Source: Streptomyces sp. NBC_01431 (lineage in GTDB: Bacteria > Actinomycetota > Actinomycetes > Streptomycetales > Streptomycetaceae). Taken from it: a stretch of 64,000 bases of DNA. Positions 25,844 to 33,450 of the stretch are shown here, piece by piece (the stretch's first letter is position 1; each line of letters starts with the position of its first letter). The notes below the pieces were generated by a model. That model saw only the letters and a list, made by a program, of their open reading frames with translations, made no database searches and was not told the origin of the DNA. The position numbers and the translations under genes are program-made. The stretch is taken from NCBI RefSeq assembly GCF_036231355.1, contig NZ_CP109496.1:3224001-3288000 (forward strand), written 5' to 3'.

Positions 25844-26215
25844 TCACAGTCCGGTCACCTCGCGGACCTGCTGGACCAGCGTCCCTCCCGAGGCGAGCAG
25901 GCCCGTGATGGCGGTGGCGTTGGAGAGGAGCTCGCCGAGCCGGGCGAGGCGGGTGGGGGTCGCACGCCCGGCGGTGCGGATCTCGCCCTCGGTGTCAGCC
26001 AGTTCGGCGTCCAGGGTGCGGGTCTGGTCGTTGACCACCAGCTGGGCGAGCCCGGCCCGGAACTCCACGATGGCGTCCAGGAGTTGGCGCTGCGCCTCCT
26101 CGTCGCCACCACCGGCGCGGTACGTGCTGCGTACGTCGTTGTTGTCGCCGACCGAGACGGACCCGGTCACCCCGCTGATGTGCACGGACCGCTGCGTGCT
26201 GTCGCCGTCGGACAT
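25844..26215 (-). CDS. Small GDNN-motif coiled protein, unknown function
   Basis: A 123-residue soluble protein. The N-terminus reads SVHISGVTGSVSVGDNNDVR, a short beta-repeat motif ending in GDNN. The rest is helical (RQLLDAIVEFRAGLAQLVVN, then an amphipathic helix rich in Glu, Ala and Leu), suitable for a coiled coil. The same GxxSVGDNNxV motif forms the C-terminal tail of the large membrane protein upstream, so the two proteins may oligomerise through this motif. I do not recognise the family. In Streptomyces, GDxN motifs are often found with NTPase or effector-associated proteins, but that link is memory, not shown here. Confidence 0.8.
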   Translation of the reverse strand: MSDGDSTQRSVHISGVTGSVSVGDNNDVRSTYRAGGGDEEAQRQLLDAIVEFRAGLAQLVVNDQTRTLDAELADTEGEIRTAGRATPTRLARLGELLSNATAITGLLASGGTLVQQVREVTGL

Positions 26216-26221
26216 GTCATC

Positions 26222-27994
26222 TCACCCCTCGTTCTTGACGATGTTGTTGTCGCCGACGCTGATCGCCCCGCGCGCGTTCTCGATCATGACACCGCCCTGG
26301 GCGACGTTGACGATCTTCTGCTCGAACTGCCCGGTGTCGTACCCGGCTTCGTACAGGACATTGCGCACCCCGCTGGTCACCCGGTCCTCGATGGACTTCA
26401 CGTAGCGCTGGTAGTCCATCGCCTGGAACAGCGAGGTCCCGGGTGCCGCTGCCAGCTCGCGCACGGAGCGGGCCGGGCCGTCGGGCAGCGCCTGCCCGAA
26501 ACCGCCGGTCAGGCGGTGCCAGGTGGAGCCGGCCGCCCGGCCGAGCACGACCAGGCAGCGCAGCGCGGAGGCCGGGGTGCGCAGGAGCGCCCAGGCCGCC
26601 TTGCCCAGCGGGTTGCGGCAGCGGAAGTCGTGGGCGGCCCGGTCGGCGCGGAAGAAGTCCTCGCGCAGCGGGGGCAGCACGTGCGGCGCGAGTTCGAGGA
26701 CCAGCATGCCGCCCTGCGTGTGGACCCGTACGAACACGGTGGTGACGAGGTGTTCCTCCCAACCGCCGACCCGGATCCGCAGGAAGTGCCTGCGGGCCTC
26801 GCCGCCCTCCTCCAGGGCGGCGGCGCGGTGCTCCTCGAAGTCGCCGTCGCGGTAGGGGGCGTGCGCGCGCGAGGGGAGGCCGTCGACCGGAAGGAAGACG
26901 TACTCGGTCATCTCCAGCTGCCGCAACCGGTCGCGTACGTCGGCGCCCTGGGCCACCGCCGTCGGTGCGGGGACGCGGAGTCGGGCGATGAGGGGCTCGA
27001 CCATGCGCAGGATCTCGGCGTTGCCGACCCGGGCCGGGGCCTGGTCGCCGAGGGACTTGCGGGGGCGCAGCTGGATGGAGACCGACCAGGGGTCGAAGGC
27101 GTCGCCCGCGCCGCGGAAGGGCGCGTGCGCGCGGTAGACCGCGAGCCGGGCGTGCTGCTCGGCGCGGATCATGGCGGCCAGCCGGTGGAACCGCCCGTTG
27201 GTGGTGGCCTGCGCGGGATCGGCGGCGAAGTCCTTGAAGCCCTCGGGCGAGAGCTCGCCAGCCATGATCCGGGCGAACTGGGCACGCTGCACACCGACGC
27301 AGAGCGCGAGCACGGCGAAGCAGGCGAGGATCCCCCAGCCGAGGCCCGGACTGAAGCCCTGGTTCGCGAGGTCGATGGCACCGCTGCCGACCAGAGCGGC
27401 CGGGCCGCCGAGAACCTGCGGGACCGGCCCAGGGCGCCCGTAGGAGTCGCCGAAGCCGGACCCGTCCCCGTAACTCCCGTAGCCGGACGAGTAGTTGTGC
27501 GAGGAGGAGCTGTAGCCGCCGAACAGCGAGACCACCACCGCGATGACGAACAGGGCGAGCATCAGCCGCGCCCACCAGCGCAGCATGAAGGCGGGGACGG
27601 TGCGGTACCAGGACGCGGGTCTGGCGGTGCCGCGGATGAGCCGGGCCGCGCCGAGCAGCAGGCAGGGCACCAGGATGACCAGGAAGGCGTAGTGCGTGAC
27701 GACGACGCTGAGCACCCAGAGCACGAGGATGCCGAGCGACCAGGCGATCTCCAGGTTGCGGGCGCGCAGGGCGTGCGCGAGCACCCGCGCCGCGTCGAAG
27801 CCGAGCGAGGGGGCGACGATGCGCTCCTCGTGGACGTACAGCTCGTCGATGACGGCGTCGCGGTACTCCTCGTCCAGGTAGGCGCCCGCGGCCATCAGCC
27901 GGGTCGCCTCGCTCAGCGCCGGGTGCACCGGCGGCAGCCCGCCGGGCGACTCGGCCGTCGACTGTGCCTGCTGCGGCACATGGGCCTGCGTCAT
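26222..27994 (-). CDS. Large membrane protein with C-terminal GDNN motif, unknown function
   Basis: A 590-residue protein with no family I can name. The N-terminal 65 residues are helical and charged. Helices follow at about LEIAWSLGILVLWVLSVVVT, YAFLVILVPCLLLGAARLIR, WWARLMLALFVIAVVVSLFG and GWGILACFAVLALCVGVQRA; between the third and fourth lies a Gly/Ser/Tyr-rich loop. The C-terminal half is cytoplasmic and carries LRPRKSLGDQAPARVGNAEI and FLRIRVGGWEEHLVTTVFVR, and it ends with ISVGDNNIVKNEG. ATG 27994 has an AGGA box and avoids 13 non-conserved residues. First gene of a three-gene operon with the small GDNN protein and the proline-rich membrane protein. It could be an envelope-associated scaffold. 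Confidence 0.82.
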   Translation of the reverse strand: MTQAHVPQQAQSTAESPGGLPPVHPALSEATRLMAAGAYLDEEYRDAVIDELYVHEERIVAPSLGFDAARVLAHALRARNLEIAWSLGILVLWVLSVVVTHYAFLVILVPCLLLGAARLIRGTARPASWYRTVPAFMLRWWARLMLALFVIAVVVSLFGGYSSSSHNYSSGYGSYGDGSGFGDSYGRPGPVPQVLGGPAALVGSGAIDLANQGFSPGLGWGILACFAVLALCVGVQRAQFARIMAGELSPEGFKDFAADPAQATTNGRFHRLAAMIRAEQHARLAVYRAHAPFRGAGDAFDPWSVSIQLRPRKSLGDQAPARVGNAEILRMVEPLIARLRVPAPTAVAQGADVRDRLRQLEMTEYVFLPVDGLPSRAHAPYRDGDFEEHRAAALEEGGEARRHFLRIRVGGWEEHLVTTVFVRVHTQGGMLVLELAPHVLPPLREDFFRADRAAHDFRCRNPLGKAAWALLRTPASALRCLVVLGRAAGSTWHRLTGGFGQALPDGPARSVRELAAAPGTSLFQAMDYQRYVKSIEDRVTSGVRNVLYEAGYDTGQFEQKIVNVAQGGVMIENARGAISVGDNNIVKNEG

Positions 27995-28179
27995 GTTCCT
28001 GCTCTCCCCGAGGTGTGAACCGGCGCGCCCCAACTCTTCCGTACGAGAAAGGAGTTCGGCGGCAGGCCCGTTGCCAGGCAGGCCATGGTAGCGGCGCCCG
28101 CACCCTGCGCACCCCCGCGATCACCCACCGGCACGGTAATTGCCTCGCGCCATCGCGTGCACGGCGGCACGATGCGGGC

Positions 28180-28956
28180 ATGGAACGCGACTTGATCAGC
28201 ACGATCGCCCACACCGGCCACCCGATCGCCGGACCGCTCGGTGACGAGTCGGTACGGCAAATCCTCGAACGCGCCCTGCCGCGCGGCGACGGCAGGCTGC
28301 TCGACCTCGGCTGCGCGGAGGCGGAATGGCTGGTGCGGGCACTCGACGGGCGGCCCGCTCTGCGCGCCGACGGGGTCGACATCAACGAGAGGGCGCTGGC
28401 GAAGGCCCGCACGGCGATCGACGCGGCCGGTGTCGCGAACCGGGTGCGGCTGCACACCGTCGACGCCCGGGAGTTCGCCCCGCCGCGGGCGGACCCGTAC
28501 GACGTAGTGCTGTGCATAGGCGCCACTCACGCCTTCGGCGGCCTGCTGCCCACCTTGGAGGCGGCCCGGCGCCATCTCGCGCCGGGCGGCAGTGTGCTGG
28601 TGGGCGAGGGGTTCTTCGACGGCGAGGTCAACGAGACCATGCGCGAGGCGGGCTTCGCCCCCGACGAGTACCCGGACCTTGCGGGCACGTTCGACCAGGT
28701 GACGGGGGCGGGCTGGGTCCCGGTGAACGCCCATGTGAGCTCGCAGGAGGAGTGGGACGCCTACGAGTTCTCCTGGACCGGCTCCCTCGCGTCCTGGGCC
28801 CTGGACCACCCCGAACACCCCGACGCGGCCGAGGCGTTGAAGGTGGCCGATGAGCACCGGACGGGGTACGTGCGGGGGTATCGGGGGGTGCTGGGGTTCG
28901 TGACGCTGGAGTTGAGGGCGGGCGCCGCGCCCTCGTCCCGGCCCCCCGTCATCTGA
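28180..28956 (+). CDS. SAM-dependent methyltransferase (class I)
   Basis: A 258-residue methyltransferase. The SAM-binding motif I is LLDLGCAEAEWLVRAL, motif II/post I is ADGVDINERALAKARTAID, then AREFAPPRADPYDVVLCIGA (motif IV region) and LAPGGSVLVGEGFF (motif V). The C-terminal cap has WDAYEFSWTGSLASWALDHP. The substrate cannot be inferred; the fold resembles small-molecule methyltransferases of the UbiE/cyclopropane-like group. ATG 28180 starts MERDLISTIAHTGHPIAGPL; CACGAT lies 6 nt upstream and there is no Shine-Dalgarno, so it may be leaderless. Its 3' end overlaps the convergent ATP-grasp gene by 8 bp. Confidence 0.85.
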   Translation: MERDLISTIAHTGHPIAGPLGDESVRQILERALPRGDGRLLDLGCAEAEWLVRALDGRPALRADGVDINERALAKARTAIDAAGVANRVRLHTVDAREFAPPRADPYDVVLCIGATHAFGGLLPTLEAARRHLAPGGSVLVGEGFFDGEVNETMREAGFAPDEYPDLAGTFDQVTGAGWVPVNAHVSSQEEWDAYEFSWTGSLASWALDHPEHPDAAEALKVADEHRTGYVRGYRGVLGFVTLELRAGAAPSSRPPVI

Positions 28957-30133
28957 TCACGTGCGGCACGAACCTCGCGTACTCGTCCGTGATCAGCCCC
29001 GCCGACTCCCGGATGCCCAGGCCCGCCGCCTCGTTCTCGACCACCCACGCCCCGAGCACGACCCGGTTGCCGTCGAAGTCGGGCAGAGGCGCCAACTCCT
29101 GGTAGCAGCACGGCTCTTCGGGCCGGAGCGGCGGGGTGGAGCCCGGCGGGTGCACGGTGACCCCGGCGCCCTCGCGGCCGAGCAGCGGCTTCGCGACGTA
29201 CCCCCGCCCCAGGCCCAGGTCGCGCGCCCCGTCCAGGTAGGCGGGCAGCAGGTTCGGGTGTCCCGGGTACAGCTCCCAGAGCACGGCCAGCAGCGCCTTG
29301 TTGGAGAGCAGCATCTTCCACGCCGGCTCGATCCAGCACGTCGTTCCCGTACCGCCCCCGTTGTCGAGGGTCTCCAGGACCTGCGGTCCGAACGCGTCCG
29401 AGGTCAGCCACTCCCACGGGTACAGCTTGAAGCAGGCGCGGATGAAGCGGAGCCGGTCGTCCACGAAGCGGCCGGTGATGCTGTCCCACCCGATCGTCTC
29501 GACCGAGAGGGCCTCGGTGTCGAGCCCCGCCTGCTCGGCCGTCTCCCGCAGGTACGCCACCGTCATGAGGTCCTCGCCGAGCTCGTCCCCGTCGGAGTGC
29601 GCGAAGTGCACGGGGCCGGGCGGCAACAGCGGCGCGTGCCGCTTCCAGGCCGCCACCAGGCGTTCGTGCAGCGAGTTCCACTGGTCGGCGCCGGGGAACC
29701 GGTCCTCCATCCAGAACCACTGCGCGCTCGCCGCCTCGACCAGCGAGGTCGGGGTGTCGGCGTTGTACTCCAGCATCTTGGCCGGGCCCGTTCCGTCGTA
29801 ACGGAGGTCGAACCGCCCGTACAGGGACGGCAGTTCGGCCCGTCGTCGCCATGACTCCGCCACCAGGTCCGCGAGCCGGCCGTCCATGATGCCGAGCTCG
29901 GCGAAGCGGCCCTTCTCGACGATGTGCGCCGCCGCTGCCAGGCACATGGTGTGCAGTTCCTCGACGGTCTCCTCCAGCGCCTCGACCTCGGGCAGCGTGA
30001 AGGAGTAGTACGCGCTCTCGTCCCAGTAGGGCCGCAGCGAGTCGTCGGGGTAGCGGGTCAGCGGGTAGATGACGCCCTGCTCCTCGACGGTGCGCTGCCA
30101 GTCGGGGCGGGGTTGTATGCGGTGGCGTTCCAT
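28949..30133 (-). CDS. Glutathionylspermidine synthase-family ATP-grasp protein (YgiC/YjfC-like)
   Basis: A 394-residue protein with the amidase-less glutathionylspermidine synthase fold. Characteristic stretches include GRFDLRYDGTGPAKMLEYNA, HSDGDELGEDLMTVAYLRET, WLTSDAFGPQVLETLDNGGG, AWKMLLSNKALLAVLW, GYVAKPLLGREGAGVTVH and CCYQELAPLPDF, the latter two forming the ATP-grasp core. E. coli YgiC and B. subtilis YjfC are of this type; their true substrates are unresolved, and Streptomyces does not make glutathione. The product probably ligates an amine to a carboxylate. The start at 30133 is 4 nt after a small lipoprotein gene, so the pair is likely translated together, as ygiB-ygiC are in E. 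coli. Confidence 0.87.
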   Translation of the reverse strand: MERHRIQPRPDWQRTVEEQGVIYPLTRYPDDSLRPYWDESAYYSFTLPEVEALEETVEELHTMCLAAAAHIVEKGRFAELGIMDGRLADLVAESWRRRAELPSLYGRFDLRYDGTGPAKMLEYNADTPTSLVEAASAQWFWMEDRFPGADQWNSLHERLVAAWKRHAPLLPPGPVHFAHSDGDELGEDLMTVAYLRETAEQAGLDTEALSVETIGWDSITGRFVDDRLRFIRACFKLYPWEWLTSDAFGPQVLETLDNGGGTGTTCWIEPAWKMLLSNKALLAVLWELYPGHPNLLPAYLDGARDLGLGRGYVAKPLLGREGAGVTVHPPGSTPPLRPEEPCCYQELAPLPDFDGNRVVLGAWVVENEAAGLGIRESAGLITDEYARFVPHVIR

Positions 30134-30137
30134 GACC

Positions 30138-30404
30138 TCAGCCGCCGCTGGATCCGCCGTGGCCGAACCCGCCACGCGAGACCCCGGACTTGTCGAAGGA
30201 ACCGCCGGAGACCTTGCCGCCGCGGTTGGACCCGCCGTAGTAGTACTGGCCGCTGCCGCCGCTCTTGCACTCGTACGTCGGGAGTTGCTTGTGCGTGACC
30301 GGATCGACGCAGCGCCGGTCCGGCTCGTCGCCGCACGCGGTGAGCGTCGCGGCGAGCACTCCCATGCCGCCGAGCACCACCGTGGTGGACCTGAACCTCC
30401 GCAT
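30138..30404 (-). CDS. Small Gly-rich lipoprotein (YgiB-like partner)
   Basis: An 88-residue lipoprotein. Signal peptide RRFRSTTVVLGGMGVLAATL ends in the lipobox LTAC with Cys24 as the lipidation site. The mature part starts GDEPDRRCVDPVTHKQL, contains a second Cys pair and then Gly/Ser/Tyr-rich repeats ending SRGGFGHGGSSGG. E. coli YgiB, partner of YgiC, is also a lipoprotein with a Gly-rich end containing RGGFG. GGAGGT precedes the ATG. It lies 4 nt before the YgiC-like gene. Cell-surface location is predicted; function is unknown. Confidence 0.8.
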   Translation of the reverse strand: MRRFRSTTVVLGGMGVLAATLTACGDEPDRRCVDPVTHKQLPTYECKSGGSGQYYYGGSNRGGKVSGGSFDKSGVSRGGFGHGGSSGG

Positions 30405-30542
30405 CAGCGGACCTCCCCCGTTTCCGTGCCGACCTTGCTGAGCGTGTTGTGGGACGCGTTTTGGCCACACACTAGTTCCCGGCCATCCGGCTGCCTCCCC
30501 CGGGCTTTCCCCGCCCGCTGACGGTGCGACTACAGTCCCCCT

Positions 30543-31406
30543 GTGTTCTTTGGGATGATCTGCGCGCTTGCGGCCGCGCTCTGCTTCGGTACGGCCACCG
30601 TCCTCCAGGCCGCCGCGACGCGCGCCGCCGAGCCGAGTACGGGGGCGGCCGCCGGTTCGGGGGTCGATGCGGCGCTGCTGCTGCGTGCCGTGCGCCAGTG
30701 GCGCTATATGGCGGGTCTGGCGCTCGACGGCCTCGGCTTCGTCTTCCAGATCATCGCCCTGCGTTCGGTGCCGATCTACGCGGTCGGCGCGGCGCTCGCC
30801 GCCTCGCTCGCGGTGACGGCGGTGGTCGCGGCCCGCATCCTGAAGGTCAGGCTGTCCGGTACGGAGTGGGCGGCGGTCGGGGTGGTCTGCGCGGGCCTGG
30901 CCCTGCTGGCGCTGTCGTCCGGCGCGGAGGGCAAGGAAGCGGGCCCCGCCTCGCTGCCCTGGTGGCTGCTCGGGGTGTCGGGCGCGGTGCTGGCCGCCGG
31001 AGCCGTCGGCGGCAGGCTCCCCGACCGCGGCCGGGCCCTCGTCCTTGGTCTCGGCGCGGGCTGCGGGTTCGGTGTGGTCGAGGTGGCGGTCCGCCTCATC
31101 GACGACCCCTTCGACCTGACGAATCCGGCGCTGTACGCCCTGCTGCTCGGCGGCGGCGCCGCGTTCCTGCTGCTCACCTCCGCGCTGTCGCGCGGTTCGG
31201 TCACCACGGCGACGGCGGGCCTGGTCATCGGCGAGACCATCGGCCCGGCCCTGATCGGTGTCACCTGGCTGGGTGACCGCACCCGGGACGGCCTCGGCTG
31301 GCTGACCGTCACCGGCTTCGCGGTGGCGGTGGCGGGCGCGCTGGCCCTGGCCCGCTTCGGGGAGGCCCCGGAGCCCGTCCCGGAGCCCTCCCTCCGGGAC
31401 GTCTAG
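30543..31406 (+). CDS. DMT (drug/metabolite transporter)-like membrane protein
   Basis: A 287-residue protein with eight to ten short helices arranged as two related halves, as in EamA/DMT transporters: FGMICALAAALCFGTATVLQ opens the first half; the second half includes LVLGLGAGCGFGVVEVAVRL and AFLLLTSALSRGSVTTATAG. The C-terminus LALARFGEAPEPVPEPSLRD is cytoplasmic. Substrate is unknown. The GTG start lies 6 nt after TACAGT (30531-30536), and there is no Shine-Dalgarno, so the mRNA is probably leaderless. It is convergent with the MocR-type gene; a repeat element sits between their stops. Confidence 0.82.
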   Translation: MFFGMICALAAALCFGTATVLQAAATRAAEPSTGAAAGSGVDAALLLRAVRQWRYMAGLALDGLGFVFQIIALRSVPIYAVGAALAASLAVTAVVAARILKVRLSGTEWAAVGVVCAGLALLALSSGAEGKEAGPASLPWWLLGVSGAVLAAGAVGGRLPDRGRALVLGLGAGCGFGVVEVAVRLIDDPFDLTNPALYALLLGGGAAFLLLTSALSRGSVTTATAGLVIGETIGPALIGVTWLGDRTRDGLGWLTVTGFAVAVAGALALARFGEAPEPVPEPSLRDV

Positions 31407-31409
31407 GGC

Positions 31410-31511
31410 TTACGGCAGCGCCCTGAAGGAGCGGGGGGAACCGCGCGACCAGCCACCAACCGCCCGGGGCTTCGAACCGGTCTTCCGGCGGAGCGTTACG
31501 GCAGCGCCCTG
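31410..31511. repeat. 16-bp direct repeat flanking an intergenic element
   Basis: TTACGGCAGCGCCCTG occurs at 31410-31425 and again at 31496-31511. The second copy is the 3' end of the MocR-type gene, beginning at its stop codon. The 70 nt between them include repeat A-like DNA (31423-31460). Confidence 0.7.
31423..31460 (+). repeat. Diverged copy of intergenic repeat A
   Basis: Reads CTGAAGGAGCGGGGGGAACC and continues CGCGCGACCAGCCAC, matching the complement of 21856-21898 with several changes. It lies between the convergent DMT-like and MocR-type genes and overlaps the first copy of the 16-bp direct repeat. Confidence 0.6.
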
Positions 31512-32905
31512 CACAGCGCGTCGAGCGCCCCCGCCCATCCCGAGTCCGGCGGGGTCGCGTACCCCACCACCAACGCGTCCCGGTCCACCGGGAGTTCGGG
31601 GTGGCGGAAGCGGGCGAGGCTCTCCAGGGCGAGGCCGTGCCAGGTGGCGGACCGCATGACGGAGCGCTCGGTGCCGGGCGGCAGTTCGACCAGCGCGTGC
31701 AGCCCGGCGGCGATCCCGCTGACCCGTACGTCGGGCGCCCGCTCGGCGAGCGCCGCCACCAGCTGGTCGCGGCGGCGGCGGTAGTGCAGCCGCATGCCGC
31801 GCACATGCCGGTCGTAGGCGCCGGACCCGATGAACTCGGCGAGCGTCAGCTGATCGAGCGCGCTGCCCGTCCAGTCCGCGCCGCCCTTCGCCTCGGCCAC
31901 CTCGCCCACGAGGCGCTCGGGCAACACCATCCACGCGATGCGCAGGCCCGGTGCGAGCGACTTGCTGGCGGTGCCGATGTAGACGACGTGCTCGGGGTCG
32001 AGGCCCTGGAGCGCGCCGACCGGCTGGCGGTCGTAGCGGAACTCGCCGTCGTAGTCGTCCTCCACTATCAGCCCGCCGGTGGCGCGGGCCCAGTCGACGG
32101 CGGCCGCCCGCCGGTCCGGCAGCAGCGGCAGGCCGATCGGGAACTGGTGCGCGGGCGTCATGAGCACCGCACCCACCCCCTTCATCGACCCCAACTCCTC
32201 GGTGCGGGTACCCAGTTCGTCGAAGGGGAGCGGCGGAATGCGGTGCCCCGCGTCGGTCAGCAGCTTCCAGTGCACGTCAAGGCCGTACGACTCGACCGCG
32301 ACCTCCCGCACCCGGCGGGCCCGCAGCACCTTGCCGATCAGCATCAGCCCGTGCACGAATCCGGAGCAGACGACGATGCGGTCGGGCGAGGCGTACACAC
32401 CGCGGGCGCGGGCCAGGTAGTCCGCGAGGACCGTGCGCAGTTCGACGCGACCGCGCGGGTCGCCGTACCCGAACGCCTCGTGCGGGGCGTCGGTGAGCGC
32501 CCGGCGGGCCGCCTTGAGCCACTCGGCACGCGGGAAGGAGGCGAGGTCGGGGCTGCCCGCCATCAGGTTGTACGTGGGTCTGCGGCGGGCCGGGAGGCGG
32601 TGGGCGCGGTGCTTGTCCTGGCGGGCGACGGCTCGCTGGGCCACGTGGGTGCCGGAGCCCTGGCGGGCGGTGAGCCAGCCCTCGGCGACGAGTTCGGCAT
32701 AGGCGTCGGCGACCGTGTTGCGGGCGATGCCGAGGTCGACGGCGAGCGTGCGGGAGGAGGGCAGCCGGGTGCCGGGGGCGAGCCGTCCGCTGCGCACGGC
32801 TTCGCGCAGCGCGTCCATGAGTCCGGAGCGCAGCCCCGCCCCGCCCACGTCGACATGCAGATCGACACCGAGTGTTTCCGGAGAAGTGGCCCAGGATTTC
32901 ACCAT
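31496..32905 (-). CDS. MocR/GabR-type GntR-HTH aminotransferase regulator
   Basis: A 469-residue PLP-dependent transcriptional regulator. The N-terminal winged HTH of the GntR type covers about residues 20-90: DALREAVRSGRLAPGTRLPS, SRTLAVDLGIARNTVADAY and GWLTARQGSGTHVA. A linker leads to a fold-type I aminotransferase domain with YGDPRGRVELRTVLADYLAR, VEDDYDGEFRYDRQPVGALQ and the PLP lysine in YIGTASKSLAPGLRIAW. ATG 32905 starts MVKSWATSPETLGVDL with no clear Shine-Dalgarno, but TATGGT lies 8 nt upstream. It diverges from the AhpD-like operon over 47 bp, so regulation of that operon, possibly sensing an aldehyde, amine or vitamin B6 state, is likely but unproved. Confidence 0.9.
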   Translation of the reverse strand: MVKSWATSPETLGVDLHVDVGGAGLRSGLMDALREAVRSGRLAPGTRLPSSRTLAVDLGIARNTVADAYAELVAEGWLTARQGSGTHVAQRAVARQDKHRAHRLPARRRPTYNLMAGSPDLASFPRAEWLKAARRALTDAPHEAFGYGDPRGRVELRTVLADYLARARGVYASPDRIVVCSGFVHGLMLIGKVLRARRVREVAVESYGLDVHWKLLTDAGHRIPPLPFDELGTRTEELGSMKGVGAVLMTPAHQFPIGLPLLPDRRAAAVDWARATGGLIVEDDYDGEFRYDRQPVGALQGLDPEHVVYIGTASKSLAPGLRIAWMVLPERLVGEVAEAKGGADWTGSALDQLTLAEFIGSGAYDRHVRGMRLHYRRRRDQLVAALAERAPDVRVSGIAAGLHALVELPPGTERSVMRSATWHGLALESLARFRHPELPVDRDALVVGYATPPDSGWAGALDALCRALP

Positions 32906-32914
32906 GGAATTGGA

Positions 32915-32933
32915 CCATACCCGTGTGCCATAC
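32915..32933. promoter_or_regulatory. Candidate MocR operator in the divergent promoter region
   Basis: Direct repeat CCATAC at 32915-32920 and 32928-32933, spaced 13 bp. MocR-type regulators commonly bind direct repeats. TATGGT (complement of 32914-32919) overlaps copy 1 as a possible -10 for the MocR gene; TACCGT (32940-32945) lies 7 nt before the AhpD-like ATG. Confidence 0.35.
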
Positions 32934-32952
32934 GACCCGTACCGTCGGAACC

Positions 32953-33450
32953 ATGACGACGAACGAGAACCCCGCGTACGCACCCGAGCAGTCCCCCCGC
33001 CTCCAGTGGGCCAAGGCCGCGCCGGAGGTCTACAAGGCCATGGTGAAGCTGAGCGCCGCCGCCGAGCAGGGGCTCGACCCGGTGATCGCCGAGCTGGTCA
33101 AGATCCGCGCCTCCCAGCTCAACCACTGCGCGGTGTGCCTGGACATGCACACCAAGGACGCGATCGCGGCGGGCGAGTCGGTGGAGCGGATCGTGCAGCT
33201 CAGCGCCTGGGAGGAGTCCGCGCACTTCTACACCGAGAAGGAGCTCGCGGCGATCGCGCTGACCGAGGCGATCACGGTCCTCACCGACGGCTTCGTACCG
33301 GACGAGGTGTACGCGAAGGCCGCCAAGCACTTCGAGGAGACCGAGCTGGCGCACCTCATCTCCACCATCACCATGATCAACGCCTGGAACCGCTTCGGCG
33401 TGACCACCCGCGGCACGGCCGGCCACTACACGCCGGGCATGTACAAGTGA
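32953..33450 (+). CDS. AhpD-like carboxymuconolactone decarboxylase-family protein 1
   Basis: A 165-residue helical protein with the CxxC-His active site in NHCAVCLDMHTKDAIAAG, preceded by LVKIRASQLN and followed by LTEAITVLTDGFVPDEVYAK. The AhpD/CMD fold serves in thiol-based peroxide or alkyl-peroxide reduction as well as ring cleavage; the paired Cys and His suggest peroxidase-type chemistry. It has N-terminal residues TTNENPAYAPEQSPRL before the core. TACCGT sits 7 nt before the ATG with no Shine-Dalgarno (leaderless candidate). First gene of a three-gene operon with a paralogue (4-bp overlap) and a PEP-mutase-like gene. Confidence 0.9.
   Translation: MTTNENPAYAPEQSPRLQWAKAAPEVYKAMVKLSAAAEQGLDPVIAELVKIRASQLNHCAVCLDMHTKDAIAAGESVERIVQLSAWEESAHFYTEKELAAIALTEAITVLTDGFVPDEVYAKAAKHFEETELAHLISTITMINAWNRFGVTTRGTAGHYTPGMYK

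Noticed and set aside
26084..28018. Plus-strand open frame opposite the GDNN membrane protein
   Set aside because: Codon shadow of the minus-strand gene; Arg/Gly/Val-rich nonsense without domain features.
31441..31500. Possible tRNA because of TTCGAACC next to G/C-rich arms
   Set aside because: Neither the T-stem nor acceptor and anticodon arms can be paired; the segment belongs to a repeat-bearing intergenic region.
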